Below are positions 27,968 through 37,569 of a stretch of 64,000 nt of DNA, one piece after another. The stretch is from NCBI RefSeq assembly GCF_018613675.1, contig NZ_JAGGPQ010000011.1, positions 219,780 to 283,779 of the forward strand, read 5' to 3'. The number at the start of each line of letters is the position of its first letter. The stretch's first letter is position 1. The DNA comes from Arthrobacter sp. ISL-85 (GTDB lineage: Bacteria; Actinomycetota; Actinomycetes; Actinomycetales; Micrococcaceae). The position numbers and the translations under genes were made by a program. The notes beneath the pieces are model-generated. The model made no database searches. It was not told the origin of the DNA and worked only from the letters and a program-made list of their open reading frames with translations.

Positions 27968-27982
27968 GAAAGAGGTTTATAG

Positions 27983-29056
27983 ATGTTTGAGTCCGTACAG
28001 GGCCTGCTTGATGAGCATGACTCCATCCAGGCGCAGCTCGGGGATCCTGCTGTTTATGCTGACCAGCGGCTTGCCCGGAAGCTGGGGCGGCGGTCGGCTC
28101 AGCTCAATGGCATTGTTGACGCCTACCACAAGTGGGAAAGCATCCGCGACGATCTCGCTGCCGCCAGGGAAATGGCTGACGAGGATCCCGAGTTCGCCGC
28201 TGAGGTGCCTGAACTGGAGGCTGCGCTGGAAACGGCTGCCGCCCGGCTCCGGCGCCTGCTGATTCCCCGCGATCCGGATGATGCACGCAATGTGATCCTT
28301 GAGGTCAAGGGCGGCGAAGGCGGCGACGAGGCTGCCCTGTTCGCCGGCGACCTCCTGCGCATGTACACCCGGTACGCTGAGTCCCGCGGCTGGAAGACCG
28401 AAATCATCTCCGCCACCGAATCCGACCTTGGCGGCTACAAGGATGTCCAGGTGGCCGTCAAGGGCAACTCGAACGACCCCGCCGAAGGTGTCTACGCCCG
28501 GCTCAAGTTCGAAGGCGGCGTGCACCGCGTCCAGCGGGTGCCCGTGACCGAGTCCCAGGGCCGCATCCACACGTCCGCTGCCGGCGTGCTGGTCCTGCCC
28601 GAAGTTGACGAGCCTGAAGAGCTCGAAATCAACCAGAACGACCTCAAGATCGATGTGTACCGGTCATCGGGTCCGGGCGGACAGTCGGTCAACACCACGG
28701 ACTCCGCCGTGCGCATCACCCACCTTCCCACGGGCATCGTGGTGGCCATGCAGAACGAAAAGTCCCAGCTGCAGAACCGCGAAGCCGGCATGCGCGTCCT
28801 CCGGGCACGCATCCTGGCGCACCAGCAGGAGCAGATCGACGCCGAGAACTCGGCCCAGCGGAAGTCGCAGATCCGCACCATGGACCGCTCCGAGCGCATC
28901 CGCACCTACAACTACCCGGAAAACCGGATTGCGGACCACCGCACCGGCTACAAGGCCTATAACCTGGACCAGGTCATGAACGGTGACCTGGAACCGGTCA
29001 TCCAGTCCGCCATCGAGATGGATGAGCAGGCGCGGCTGGACGCCATCGGGGACTGA
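27983..29056 (+). CDS. prfA: Peptide chain release factor 1
   Basis: 357 aa. It recognises UAA/UAG stop codons through the PxT motif (PVTESQGR, about 186) and triggers release through GGQ in GPGGQSVN (about 231). The helical N-terminal domain and RF-1 core are complete. Followed after 12 bp by prmC, whose product methylates this GGQ glutamine. Confidence 0.95.
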   Translation: MFESVQGLLDEHDSIQAQLGDPAVYADQRLARKLGRRSAQLNGIVDAYHKWESIRDDLAAAREMADEDPEFAAEVPELEAALETAAARLRRLLIPRDPDDARNVILEVKGGEGGDEAALFAGDLLRMYTRYAESRGWKTEIISATESDLGGYKDVQVAVKGNSNDPAEGVYARLKFEGGVHRVQRVPVTESQGRIHTSAAGVLVLPEVDEPEELEINQNDLKIDVYRSSGPGGQSVNTTDSAVRITHLPTGIVVAMQNEKSQLQNREAGMRVLRARILAHQQEQIDAENSAQRKSQIRTMDRSERIRTYNYPENRIADHRTGYKAYNLDQVMNGDLEPVIQSAIEMDEQARLDAIGD

Positions 29057-29068
29057 CCGGAAGCAACC

Positions 29069-29953
29069 ATGACCGAGCCCACCCACGCGGCGCCTGCACG
29101 GACCTTGGCCGCAGCGGTCCGTGAGGCCGCCGCACTCCTGGCTGAGGCAGGAGTCCCCAGCCCCCGGACCGACGCGGAGCTCCTGGCGGACCATCTCCTG
29201 AACGTCGGGCTGGGACGCCTGCGCTCCATGATGCTCGGAGACGCCCCCGCGCCGCACGGATATGCCGAGCTCGTAGCCGAACGTGCGCGCCGCATCCCGC
29301 TCCAGCACATCACGGGAGTGGCGCATTTCCGCTACCTCGAACTGGCCGTGGGGCCGGGAGTGTTCATACCGCGTCCGGAGACCGAATCGGTGGTCCAGTT
29401 GGCTATCGACCACGTCCGCGGCATGGTCAATCCCCGCATTGTGGACCTTGGCACAGGATCCGGCGCCATCGCCGGATCCCTCGCCTCAGAGGTTCCCGGA
29501 GCCGAGGTGCACGCCGTCGAATACAGCCCGTTCGCACACGCGTGGGCAGCGAAAAACCTGGCGCCACTGGGCGTCAACCTTGTCCTCGGGGACCTGCGCG
29601 ACGCCTTTCCGGAACTCAACGGAAGCGTCGACGTCGTGGTTTCCAACCCGCCGTACATCCCGGCCGAAGCCATCCCCAACGAACCCGAGGTAGCCCTGCA
29701 CGATCCGCCCGAGGCCTTGTACGGCGGCGGAGCGGATGGCATGGAACTTCCGACGGCGGCGGCGGACTCCGCTGCGCGCCTGCTGCGGCCAGGGGGCTAC
29801 TTCGTCATGGAACACGCCGAAGTCCAGGCCGGCGGGATTGCCGCCATGCTTGCCAGGAGCGGAACCTGGACAGCGATCACCACGCACCTGGACCTTAACG
29901 GCAAGGAGCGCGCCACCAGCGCCGTGCTCGCGGACCAGACCCCACGGAAATGA
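29069..29953 (+). CDS. prmC: Release factor glutamine methyltransferase
   Basis: 294 aa SAM-dependent methyltransferase. SAM loop VDLGTGSGAIAGSLA (about 129) and catalytic NPPY (SNPPYIP, about 193). The N-terminal helical domain holds RIPLQHITGVAHFR. It modifies Gln of the GGQ motif in RF1/RF2. Usual prfA-prmC pairing. Confidence 0.93.
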   Translation: MTEPTHAAPARTLAAAVREAAALLAEAGVPSPRTDAELLADHLLNVGLGRLRSMMLGDAPAPHGYAELVAERARRIPLQHITGVAHFRYLELAVGPGVFIPRPETESVVQLAIDHVRGMVNPRIVDLGTGSGAIAGSLASEVPGAEVHAVEYSPFAHAWAAKNLAPLGVNLVLGDLRDAFPELNGSVDVVVSNPPYIPAEAIPNEPEVALHDPPEALYGGGADGMELPTAAADSAARLLRPGGYFVMEHAEVQAGGIAAMLARSGTWTAITTHLDLNGKERATSAVLADQTPRK

Positions 29954-29965
29954 AAGAATGGGCCA

Positions 29966-30811
29966 GTGACCACAACTTATGACTGCACCACCGATGACGA
30001 GCGGGCCAGGGGCCTCGAGGACGCCCAGCGTGCCATCAGCGAAAAGAAGTGCGTCGTGCTCCCCACGGACACGGTTTACGGGATCGGCGCAGATGCGTTC
30101 TCGCCGCAGGCCGTCACCATGCTGCTGGTTTCCAAGGGGCGCAGCCGCACCATGCCGCCGCCCGTCCTGATCCCCCGCATCAACGCACTCGATGGCTTGG
30201 CCACTGACGTTTCAACGGACGCCCGAAAGCTGGCCGAGGCCTTCTGGCCCGGCGGCCTGACCCTGATCCTGCACGCACAGCCGTCCCTTGACTGGGACCT
30301 GGGCGAAACCAAGGGGACCGTGGCGCTCCGGATGCCGGCCGACGAAGTGGCGCTCGAACTGCTGACCTTGACCGGCCCCTTGGCCGTGTCCTCCGCCAAC
30401 CGCACCGGCCACGCTCCTGCGCAGACTGCCGCTGCCGCCCGGGAGCAGCTGGCAGATTCCGTGGAGGTATACCTGGAAGGCGGCCAGCGTCCCGTTGAGG
30501 GCGAGGCCGGAGTGCCGTCCACCATCGTGGACGCCACGGGTCCCGTTCTCCGGGTGGTCCGCAACGGAGCAGTGAGCCTGGACCAGCTCCGCGAGCACGT
30601 CCCGGGTGTCCTGGGGCTGGGGGAGATCCCCATGGCTGAGGAGGAAGCCGGCCCAGGGGAGGTGGCAGGCCCTGGGGAGGTATCCGGCGGGGAGTCCGGA
30701 GAAGGGGGCGCAGAGGACGACGCCGGGCCCGCACCTGCCGCGTCCGGCTCATCCGCCGTGCCGGCTCCAGCAGCGGAATCCACCACACCGGCCGGGAGCC
30801 AGCAGCCTTGA
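29966..30811 (+). CDS. L-threonylcarbamoyladenylate synthase (Sua5/YrdC family)
   Basis: 281 aa. The YrdC domain fills about residues 15-215: KKCVVLPTDTVYGIGADAF and, later, VSSANRTGHAP and GVPSTIVDATG. It makes threonylcarbamoyl-AMP for the tRNA t6A37 modification. The C-terminal 60 residues are a Gly/Glu/Ala/Pro-rich tail with a near repeat GPGEVAGPGEV and no known fold. The GTG start is 6 nt after AAGAAT, a possible -10. It overlaps the next ATG by one base. Confidence 0.9.
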   Translation: MTTTYDCTTDDERARGLEDAQRAISEKKCVVLPTDTVYGIGADAFSPQAVTMLLVSKGRSRTMPPPVLIPRINALDGLATDVSTDARKLAEAFWPGGLTLILHAQPSLDWDLGETKGTVALRMPADEVALELLTLTGPLAVSSANRTGHAPAQTAAAAREQLADSVEVYLEGGQRPVEGEAGVPSTIVDATGPVLRVVRNGAVSLDQLREHVPGVLGLGEIPMAEEEAGPGEVAGPGEVSGGESGEGGAEDDAGPAPAASGSSAVPAPAAESTTPAGSQQP

Positions 30812-31578
30812 TGGCGCTGGACCGCCAGCCGATTCCTGTCCTGGACGTCCACGCCACGCCGTTGCGGGTCCCCGAGCTGGTGGCGGAACTGAGCAGCTTC
30901 CTGGCGGAAGGATCAACCCGTACCGTCCTGGGCCACAACCTGCACAGCGTCACCCTTGCGCTGTCCGACGCCGGATTCCGGCGCCTTTACGAGGACAGCG
31001 ACGTTGTGCTCCTGGACGGGGCACCCGTCCTGTGGCTGTGGGGGAGGACCGGCAACGCCGAAGGCCCCGTCATGGATTACCGGCTCGGTTCCACGGACTG
31101 GCTGCCGGCACTTGGCCAGGTGCGCGGCCTGGAACGGATCGCCGTCATCGGTGCCGGCACGGAAGCGAACGCCGGGGCAGTCAGCAGGCTCAAGGACATC
31201 GTGCCGGGCGCCCGCGTGTCAGGCTTTCCCGGCGAAGGGTGGGGTCCTGCCCTGGAAGAAGCAGCCGTTGCCTGGTTGCACCGTGAACAGCCGCAGCTGG
31301 TCCTGCTTGGCCTGGGCATGCCGCTTCAGGAAGAAGTATTGCAGCGCCGGCTGGCTGACATGCCGCCGGCCGTGTACTGCGCCGTGGGGGGCGCCATCGA
31401 ACAGTTGGCGGGGGTCCAGAAGCTCGCTCCCCGCTGGCTTGGCAGGATGGGCCTGGAGTGGGCCTGGCGCCTGCTGCTGCATCCCCGCCGCGTTGCCTAC
31501 CGTGTCCTGGGGGAGCCCTGGGTCCTGCTGTGGCTCCTGGCCGCCCGAAGACTAAAAAGGGCGGGGCTGGCCAAATAA
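30811..31578 (+). CDS. WecB/TagA/CpsF-family glycosyltransferase
   Basis: 255 aa. GT26 features include TVLGHNLHSVTLALSD, the early DVVLLDGAPVLW, and the late VLLGLGMPLQEEVL and CAVGGAIEQLAG. Relatives add ManNAc(A) or similar sugars to a polyprenyl-PP-GlcNAc primer, which fits wecA downstream. The C-terminal basic helices (RRVAYRVLGEPWVLLW) suggest membrane contact. ATG overlaps the previous stop (TGATG). Converges with the GT2 gene. Confidence 0.85.
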   Translation: MALDRQPIPVLDVHATPLRVPELVAELSSFLAEGSTRTVLGHNLHSVTLALSDAGFRRLYEDSDVVLLDGAPVLWLWGRTGNAEGPVMDYRLGSTDWLPALGQVRGLERIAVIGAGTEANAGAVSRLKDIVPGARVSGFPGEGWGPALEEAAVAWLHREQPQLVLLGLGMPLQEEVLQRRLADMPPAVYCAVGGAIEQLAGVQKLAPRWLGRMGLEWAWRLLLHPRRVAYRVLGEPWVLLWLLAARRLKRAGLAK

Positions 31579-31624
31579 ACGGGGCCCGAAAGCAGCGGGG
31601 GAGTGGAAGACAGCGGCGGGTTGC

Positions 31625-32521
31625 CTAGAACTTCTGGTCTTCCAGTGGGGCAAAGCCCTTACCCCGCAGGCCGGCGGTGAACGTACGCGCCCAGCCCAAA
31701 AAGCCCGGAACGTCCCTGCGCTGCAGGAAGTAGCCCAGGTAGCCGCCCACGTCGGCTACGAACGAGCGCACGCGGAAGTACCGGCGGATGAGATAGCCAC
31801 GGTTCCGGTAGTAGTAGTAGCGCTTGAAGGCGGAGTCCGGAACGATAACGTGCCAGCGGGCGCCGTAGACGTGCTGCGTTTCCCCGAAGGCGTGCGGGTG
31901 CGTGATGGCGGTGGTGGTGACCGTGCCAAAGCGGATCCCGGCCTTGCGGAGGCGGATGGTGAAATCAACCTCATCCCCGCGGATAAACAGGCGCATGTCC
32001 GGCAGGCCTACCTTGAAGAACACGTCGGAGCGGATCAACGCACCGTTGAAGAAATGGCCATCGTCCGGCAGGAAGCCAAGTTTCTCCACTTCGGCCCTGT
32101 CATGCGTGACCTTGCCATCCAGGCGGAAGAAAAAGGACAGCCGGTCGGGGTGGCCGGGCGCCGTGACCAAGGGGACCACTGCCTCAAGGTCGCGTGCCTC
32201 CGCCTCACGAAGCAGCGTGGCGAGGCATTCCGGATCAGCGGGCTCGGCGTCGTCGTCCATCATCCAGATCCAGCGTGCACCGCTGGCCACCGCCTTGAGG
32301 GCGGCCAGCGCGAACCCGCCGGCGCCGCCGAGGTTCGCTTCGGAGCGGACATAGTCCACGTTGGGGTGCGCCGCCGCCACGTCCTCGGCCGGAGTGGTGC
32401 CGCTGTCCACCAGGCAAATCGTGTCCACCTGCCGGCTCTGCGCGTTGATCGAATCCAGCAGGACCGACAGTTCCTTGGGCCGGTCGAAAGTCACGGCGGC
32501 AACCGCAATGCGGGGGGTCAT
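31625..32521 (-). CDS. Family 2 glycosyltransferase (GlfT/rhamnosyltransferase-like)
   Basis: 298 aa GT-A enzyme. The nucleotide-sugar site is AAVTFDRPKELSVLLDSI, with the acidic motif WMMDDDAEP (about 89-97), the acceptor-side GDEVDFTIRLRKAG, and a basic C-terminus. Features resemble actinobacterial galactofuranosyl- or rhamnosyltransferases of cell-wall polysaccharide, but the sugar cannot be read from sequence. It sits between two polyprenyl-linked glycan genes, oriented opposite to both. Confidence 0.83.
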   Translation of the reverse strand: MTPRIAVAAVTFDRPKELSVLLDSINAQSRQVDTICLVDSGTTPAEDVAAAHPNVDYVRSEANLGGAGGFALAALKAVASGARWIWMMDDDAEPADPECLATLLREAEARDLEAVVPLVTAPGHPDRLSFFFRLDGKVTHDRAEVEKLGFLPDDGHFFNGALIRSDVFFKVGLPDMRLFIRGDEVDFTIRLRKAGIRFGTVTTTAITHPHAFGETQHVYGARWHVIVPDSAFKRYYYYRNRGYLIRRYFRVRSFVADVGGYLGYFLQRRDVPGFLGWARTFTAGLRGKGFAPLEDQKF

Positions 32522-32602
32522 GGAGGTCCTTTCAGCATGGCCGCCAGGGAGTTCCCCACCTGTTGTGCGCCCGTGTGGCGCAGAGCCATGGTGCCGGTGG
32601 CA

Positions 32603-32631
32603 CTAGTATCTTTGACTAGAGTCCACTGTAA
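32603..32631 (-). promoter_or_regulatory. Candidate promoter of the GT2 gene
   Basis: On the minus strand TTACAG (32626-32631) and TACTAG (32603-32608) are spaced by 17 nt, which predicts a start near 32596 and a leader of about 75 nt. Confidence 0.45.
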
Positions 32632-32810
32632 TACAGCCCTGTAAGGCGCTGCGCGTAAGACTGTGCGCACTGCCTGCTGCGCGCTCGGCGACGGAGAAGT
32701 TTCATTTATCGAAGAACAGATTCCCGGCCCGTGAGCCCACCCGCCCCGAACCGGCTGCCGCAGCAGCTGAACATCTTCGGCACCATCACGCCAGTTGCGG
32801 TTCCCGTCCC

Positions 32811-33923
32811 ATGATCATGTACCTGCTCATGGGGCTCACCGCCGCCATCGTCTCCTACGCGGCCACGTGGGGGGCCCGCGTTGTGGGGCACCGGCTTGAG
32901 CTGCACCTGCCCATCCGCAGCCGCGACATGCATTCCACGCCGGTGTCCAGGCTGGGCGGGTTGGCGATTTTCCTCGGCGTCATGGTGGCGCTGGTCGTTG
33001 CCAGCCAGTCCTTCTTCGTCAAGGACATCTACCGCAACAACTTCTCACCGTGGGGTGTCCTGGCTGGCGCCGCCGTGATCGTCCTGGTGGGCGTGGCTGA
33101 CGATTTGCTGGACATCCGGTGGTGGGTGAAGCTGATCGGCCAGAGCGCCGCCGGACTGACAGTAGCCACCTGGGGTGTCCAAATGACCATCGTCCCCTGG
33201 GTGCCGGAACCCATTTACCTCCATGACGGAACGCTGCGGATAGTGCTGACGGCCGGACTGATCGTCACCACCATGAACGCCTTCAATTTCATTGACGGAC
33301 TCGACGGCCTCGCTGCAGGAGTGGCCATTATCGGCGGCACGGCATTCTTCTTCACCGCCTACTGGGTGCACCGGAACGCAGTGCTGCTGGACTATTCGGA
33401 CCTGGCTACGCTGATTACCGCTGTATTGGTGGGGGGATGCCTGGGCTTCCTGCCGCACAATTTCTTTCCGTCGAAGATCTTCATGGGCGACTCAGGCGCC
33501 ATGCTGATTGGACTCCTCATGGCCTCGGCCGGCGTCGTGTCCACGGGGCAGATCACCTCGGGCCTCTACGACCGCGCCAACGGTATCTCCACCGTCATTC
33601 CCATCCTGCTTCCCTTCGCCGTCCTCTTCCTTCCGCTGCTGGACCTGGGGCTGGCCGTAGTCCGCCGGACAGCGCGCGGGCGTTCGCCCTGGTCAGCGGA
33701 CCGCGGACACCTCCACCACAAGCTGCTGGACATCGGCTATTCGCACCGTACCGCCGTGATCCTGATGTATCTGTGGACCGCCGTGCTCTCCTTCGGCGGA
33801 CTGGCGTTCGCCGTCCTCCCCTGGCACATCGTGCTCGCCGTGGACGTCTTCGCCACACTGGTCATGGGACTGGTCACTGCCTGGCCGTACCTGTCCCGCG
33901 GAGCTGGGGAAACCGCGGCGTGA
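32811..33923 (+). CDS. wecA: Polyprenyl-phosphate GlcNAc-1-phosphate transferase (WecA)
   Basis: 370 aa integral membrane enzyme with about eleven helices. Family motifs are HSTPVSRLGGLAIFLG, the Mg-binding VGVADDLLDIRWW, NAFNFIDGLDGLAAG, and the HLHH loop (DRGHLHHKLLDIGYSHR). It starts cell-wall glycan linker synthesis by moving GlcNAc-1-P to decaprenyl phosphate; in mycobacteria this leads to arabinogalactan. The ATG at 32811 has no clear RBS but overlaps the stop of a 27-codon GTG frame (32731-32814), so coupling is possible. Confidence 0.9.
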   Translation: MIMYLLMGLTAAIVSYAATWGARVVGHRLELHLPIRSRDMHSTPVSRLGGLAIFLGVMVALVVASQSFFVKDIYRNNFSPWGVLAGAAVIVLVGVADDLLDIRWWVKLIGQSAAGLTVATWGVQMTIVPWVPEPIYLHDGTLRIVLTAGLIVTTMNAFNFIDGLDGLAAGVAIIGGTAFFFTAYWVHRNAVLLDYSDLATLITAVLVGGCLGFLPHNFFPSKIFMGDSGAMLIGLLMASAGVVSTGQITSGLYDRANGISTVIPILLPFAVLFLPLLDLGLAVVRRTARGRSPWSADRGHLHHKLLDIGYSHRTAVILMYLWTAVLSFGGLAFAVLPWHIVLAVDVFATLVMGLVTAWPYLSRGAGETAA

Positions 33924-33929
33924 CGGCGG

Positions 33930-33958
33930 TTCGGAATTATTTCTATCTCATGTAGAAT
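33930..33958 (+). promoter_or_regulatory. Candidate atp operon promoter
   Basis: TTCGGA (33930-33935), 17 nt, TAGAAT (33953-33958), in an AT-rich stretch directly after wecA. Transcription would start near 33965, inside a small hairpin (GGCAGC/GCTGCC, 33963-33978), and cover the AtpI-like gene onward. Confidence 0.5.
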
Positions 33959-34033
33959 TTAGGGGCAGCCCAAGCTGCCACTCCACCCCCTGCCTCCTGG
34001 TGATCCGCCATGTGGTGCCGACGATTGGATCGC

Positions 34034-34516
34034 ATGACCTCCAACGCCGAATCCGGACCTGCGTCCGGCAATGGACCCGTTGGTACGTCCGGTCCCACCC
34101 GTTCGCTCTGGCTGAACCTGCTCAAGCGCAGTTCAATTGCCGCCGCTTCCGGACTTGTGCTGTGCGCCATCCCTGCCGGTCTCCTGAACGGGACAACCGG
34201 GGCGGTGTCCAGTTTCCTTGGCGGCCTGCTGGTGATGCTCTTCTTCGGCATCAGCCTGCTGGTGGGGCACTTTGTGGGACGCCGCAACCCCTCGGGCGCG
34301 ATAGGGATGTTCGTCGCCACCTACTTCATCAAGGTAGTTGGCTTTGCCGTCGTCCTGTTCGTCATCGGTGCTCCGGAGTGGCTCCATGGCCGCTGGTTCG
34401 TCATCGGCGCAGTCGTGGCGGTCGTCCTTTGGCAGGCCGCGGAGATCCATGGCTTCAGCAGGGCCCGGCTCCAGATCTACAACGATCCAGAAGACAGGGA
34501 AGCATCCGATGCGTGA
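34034..34516 (+). CDS. AtpI-like membrane protein of the ATP synthase operon
   Basis: 160 aa with four hydrophobic helices (about 30-135), a short polar N-terminus and a charged tail ending YNDPEDREASDA. Small four-helix proteins hold this place in actinobacterial atp operons (Rv1303 in M. tuberculosis), and AtpI-type proteins aid c-ring assembly. The start MTSNAESG was chosen by comparison of lengths; the in-frame ATG at 34010 would add eight residues. It overlaps the next gene by 8 bp. Confidence 0.7.
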   Translation: MTSNAESGPASGNGPVGTSGPTRSLWLNLLKRSSIAAASGLVLCAIPAGLLNGTTGAVSSFLGGLLVMLFFGISLLVGHFVGRRNPSGAIGMFVATYFIKVVGFAVVLFVIGAPEWLHGRWFVIGAVVAVVLWQAAEIHGFSRARLQIYNDPEDREASDA

Positions 34517-34847
34517 TCCGAAAAAAACTACAGGCGGCGCACATGGCAAGCACGGCTCAAGCGGGTCCACGCCGGCTGCATCCGACCAGTCCACCGATGG
34601 CGGCTACAACGCTGGAATGGCTGTATTCAGCTACATCATTGGCGGAATCGTCGTCTGGAGTTTGATAGGGTGGGGACTGGATTATCTGTGGGGAACGCGC
34701 TGGATTGTGCTCGCAGGCGCTCTGCTTGGAGCCGTCGGAGGTTTCTACCTTTCCCACATGCACGGCTTCACCAGTTCCCGAAAAATTGCTGGTGGGCGCC
34801 ATGCTCCCAGCGCACCGTCCCAGGACGGAACAGATAATGCCAAATAA
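34509..34847 (+). CDS. AtpZ/AtpI-family small membrane protein
   Basis: 112 aa with two helices (about 38-60 and 65-90). The motif GGIVVWSLIGWGLDYLWGTRWIVLAGALLG is typical of the AtpZ/AtpI pattern (Gly-rich helix, Asp, Gly-x-x-Ile). Ser/Gly-rich N-terminus and Lys/Ser tail face the cytoplasm. AGGGAAG is 7 nt before the ATG. AtpZ-type proteins have been linked to c-ring assembly and Mg2+ handling. Confidence 0.75.
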   Translation: MRDPKKTTGGAHGKHGSSGSTPAASDQSTDGGYNAGMAVFSYIIGGIVVWSLIGWGLDYLWGTRWIVLAGALLGAVGGFYLSHMHGFTSSRKIAGGRHAPSAPSQDGTDNAK

Positions 34848-34928
34848 TTTCACAGGGGGAACAGCAGGCTGTCAGGCTGCCGGACCCCGCCCAACGCCCA
34901 ATGATGGACACTGCAGAGAGGAAACGCG

Positions 34929-35729
34929 TTGATCGCGCTTGCGCTCCCGGCCCAAGATTCAGGAGAGTTTACTCCTCCTGGTATTAACGAAATGCATTTG
35001 CCGGCAATTCTGCCGTGGGGTGCCGCAGAAGGATTCTCCAAGCAGATGCTGCTGGTCCTCCTCTCTGTCGTCTTTATCGCCGTCTTCTTCGTGCTCGCCG
35101 CACGCAAGCAGCAGCTGGTACCCGGCAAGCTCCAGTTCGCCGGCGAAGCCGCATACGGCTTTGTCCGCAACGGAATTGCCAAGGACATCATCGGCGGCAG
35201 GGACTTCATCAAGTACGTCCCCCTGTTGTTCAGCCTGTTCTTCTTCATCCTGGTCAACAACATCTACGGCGCCATTCCGGTGTTCCAGCTCCCCACGTTC
35301 TCGCACGTGGGTGGAGCGTACGTGCTGGCCGGCCTGGTCTACGTCACGTGGATCGCGATCGGCCTGAAGAAGAACGGCCTGCGCTACTTCAAGCTGGCCA
35401 CCGTCCCGTCGGGCGTGCCGTGGTACATCCTGCCGATCGTTATTCCGATCGAAATCATCTCCAACTTCGTTGTCCGGCCCGTCACGCACAGCCTCCGTCT
35501 GTTCGCGACCATGCTCGCCGGCCACCTGATCGTGATGATCGCCGGTTCCGGCATCGAGTACCTCATCATGCAGGAGAACGTCCTGCTGAAGGGAACCTCG
35601 GTCCTGGTCCTTGCCGGCGCGATCGCCATGTACATGCTTGAAGCCCTGATCATGGTCCTGCAGGCCTACGTCTTTACGCTGCTGACCGCGATCTACATCG
35701 AAGGCGCACTGCACGCCGACAGCCACTAG
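34929..35729 (+). CDS. atpB: F1Fo ATP synthase subunit a
   Basis: 266 aa, six helices; proton half-channels against the c-ring. The essential Arg lies in [18 protein letters not shown] start at 34929 is used, with GAGAGG 7 nt upstream. First true subunit gene of the operon. Confidence 0.94.
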   Translation: MIALALPAQDSGEFTPPGINEMHLPAILPWGAAEGFSKQMLLVLLSVVFIAVFFVLAARKQQLVPGKLQFAGEAAYGFVRNGIAKDIIGGRDFIKYVPLLFSLFFFILVNNIYGAIPVFQLPTFSHVGGAYVLAGLVYVTWIAIGLKKNGLRYFKLATVPSGVPWYILPIVIPIEIISNFVVRPVTHSLRLFATMLAGHLIVMIAGSGIEYLIMQENVLLKGTSVLVLAGAIAMYMLEALIMVLQAYVFTLLTAIYIEGALHADSH

Positions 35730-35839
35730 GCACGCCGCCCGGGGCGGGACGCTCCTACGGCACACCACAGTCTTCCCCTTGCGGGGATGAAGCAACCCAA
35801 ACAACCTGCCGCAGAAGTGGCATCTTGAAAGGAAAAAAA

Positions 35840-36058
35840 ATGGAAGGCTCCATCAACGGCTCCCTCAACCTCATCGGCTATGGCCTCTCGGCTATCGGCG
35901 GTGGTATCGGTGTGGGTCTCGTGTTCGCTGCCTACATCAACGGCGTTGCACGTCAGCCGGAAGCCCAGCGCGTCCTGCAGCCGATCGCATTCCTTGGCCT
36001 GGCCCTGACCGAAGCACTCGCCATCCTGGGCCTGGTCTTCGCTTTCGTTCTCAAGTAA
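35840..36058 (+). CDS. atpE: F1Fo ATP synthase subunit c
   Basis: 72 aa hairpin of two helices. It has the Gly-rich N-terminal helix ([14 protein letters not shown]), loop NGVARQPE, and the proton-carrying Glu in [10 protein letters not shown]. An ATG after GAAAGG is chosen; an upstream TTG in frame would add five Lys-rich residues. This is the target site of diarylquinolines in mycobacteria. Confidence 0.95.
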   Translation: MEGSINGSLNLIGYGLSAIGGGIGVGLVFAAYINGVARQPEAQRVLQPIAFLGLALTEALAILGLVFAFVLK

Positions 36059-36109
36059 ACCTTCAGAACTTCAGCGAACATTCAGAACCGAGTAGATAAG
36101 GACGGGTGA

Positions 36110-36663
<554 letters not shown>

Positions 36664-36664
<1 letters not shown>

Positions 36665-37491
36665 TGGCAGGCGTATCGAGCGGATCGCTGGCAACAGCCC
36701 TTGCCGCCTTGGAAGCGAAGCTTCCCACGGCGTCGCTGCAGCTGGCAAAGGAACTCTTCGGAATTCTGGGAATGGTGGACAGCTCGGCTGGCTTGCGCCG
36801 GGCCCTGACTGACCCCTCCCGCAGCGGTGACGAAAAGTCGGCGCTGGTACGGCAGCTGGTTGGCGGAAAAGTCTCCGCTGATGCTGCTGAGATCGCGGGC
36901 GGGCTGGCCAGCTCACGCTGGGCATCGGCGCGTGACATCGGCGATGCACTCGAGACTCTTGCCGCAACGGTGGTCATTTCCGTTGCTGAAAACAAGTCGG
37001 CCGTTTCTGCCTCCGGAATCACTGGCCTGGAGGAGCTGGAAAATGACCTGTTTTCCTTCAACCAGGCTGTTGCCTCCAACCACGAGGTACAACGTGCTCT
37101 GTCCGAACCGCAGGCAAGCGCCGCTGCGAAGGCTGCCCTTGCCGGCAAGCTGGTGCCGGGCGTCAGTGAGGAAGCCAGAGTCCTCATTACGCAGGCAGTC
37201 AGCCAGCCACGCGGAATCAAGCCCACCCGGCTTGTGGAGCGGTTCGCCGAACTGGCGGCCAAGCGGCAGCAGCGCTGGATTGCAACGGTCAGCGTAACCC
37301 GCCCCTTGTCACAGACGCAGCAGTCACGCCTCCAGGCGGGCCTGAATGCCCTGTACGGGCGGGAACTCAAGGTCAACGTCAACGTTGACCCGTCGCTCAT
37401 TGGCGGAATCCGCGTCCAGGTGGGAGACGAAGTGCTCGACGCTTCCGTCCTTTCCCGGCTGGGCGAACTGCAACGCCAGCTGGCCGGCTAG
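36664..37491 (+). CDS. atpH: F1Fo ATP synthase subunit delta
   Basis: 275 aa, longer than the about 180 residues of E. coli delta, as in other actinobacteria. The extra part is at the N-terminus, and the OSCP-type core ends with NALYGRELKVNVNVDPSLIGGIRVQVGDEVLDASV. It links the F1 head to the b stalk. Confidence 0.93.
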
Positions 37492-37569
37492 CCGGACAAG
37501 CACAACCAAACTGATAGAAACCCCGGTCACCGTTTGCGGTGATCACAAACAGGAGAGCAGGGACTGCAG

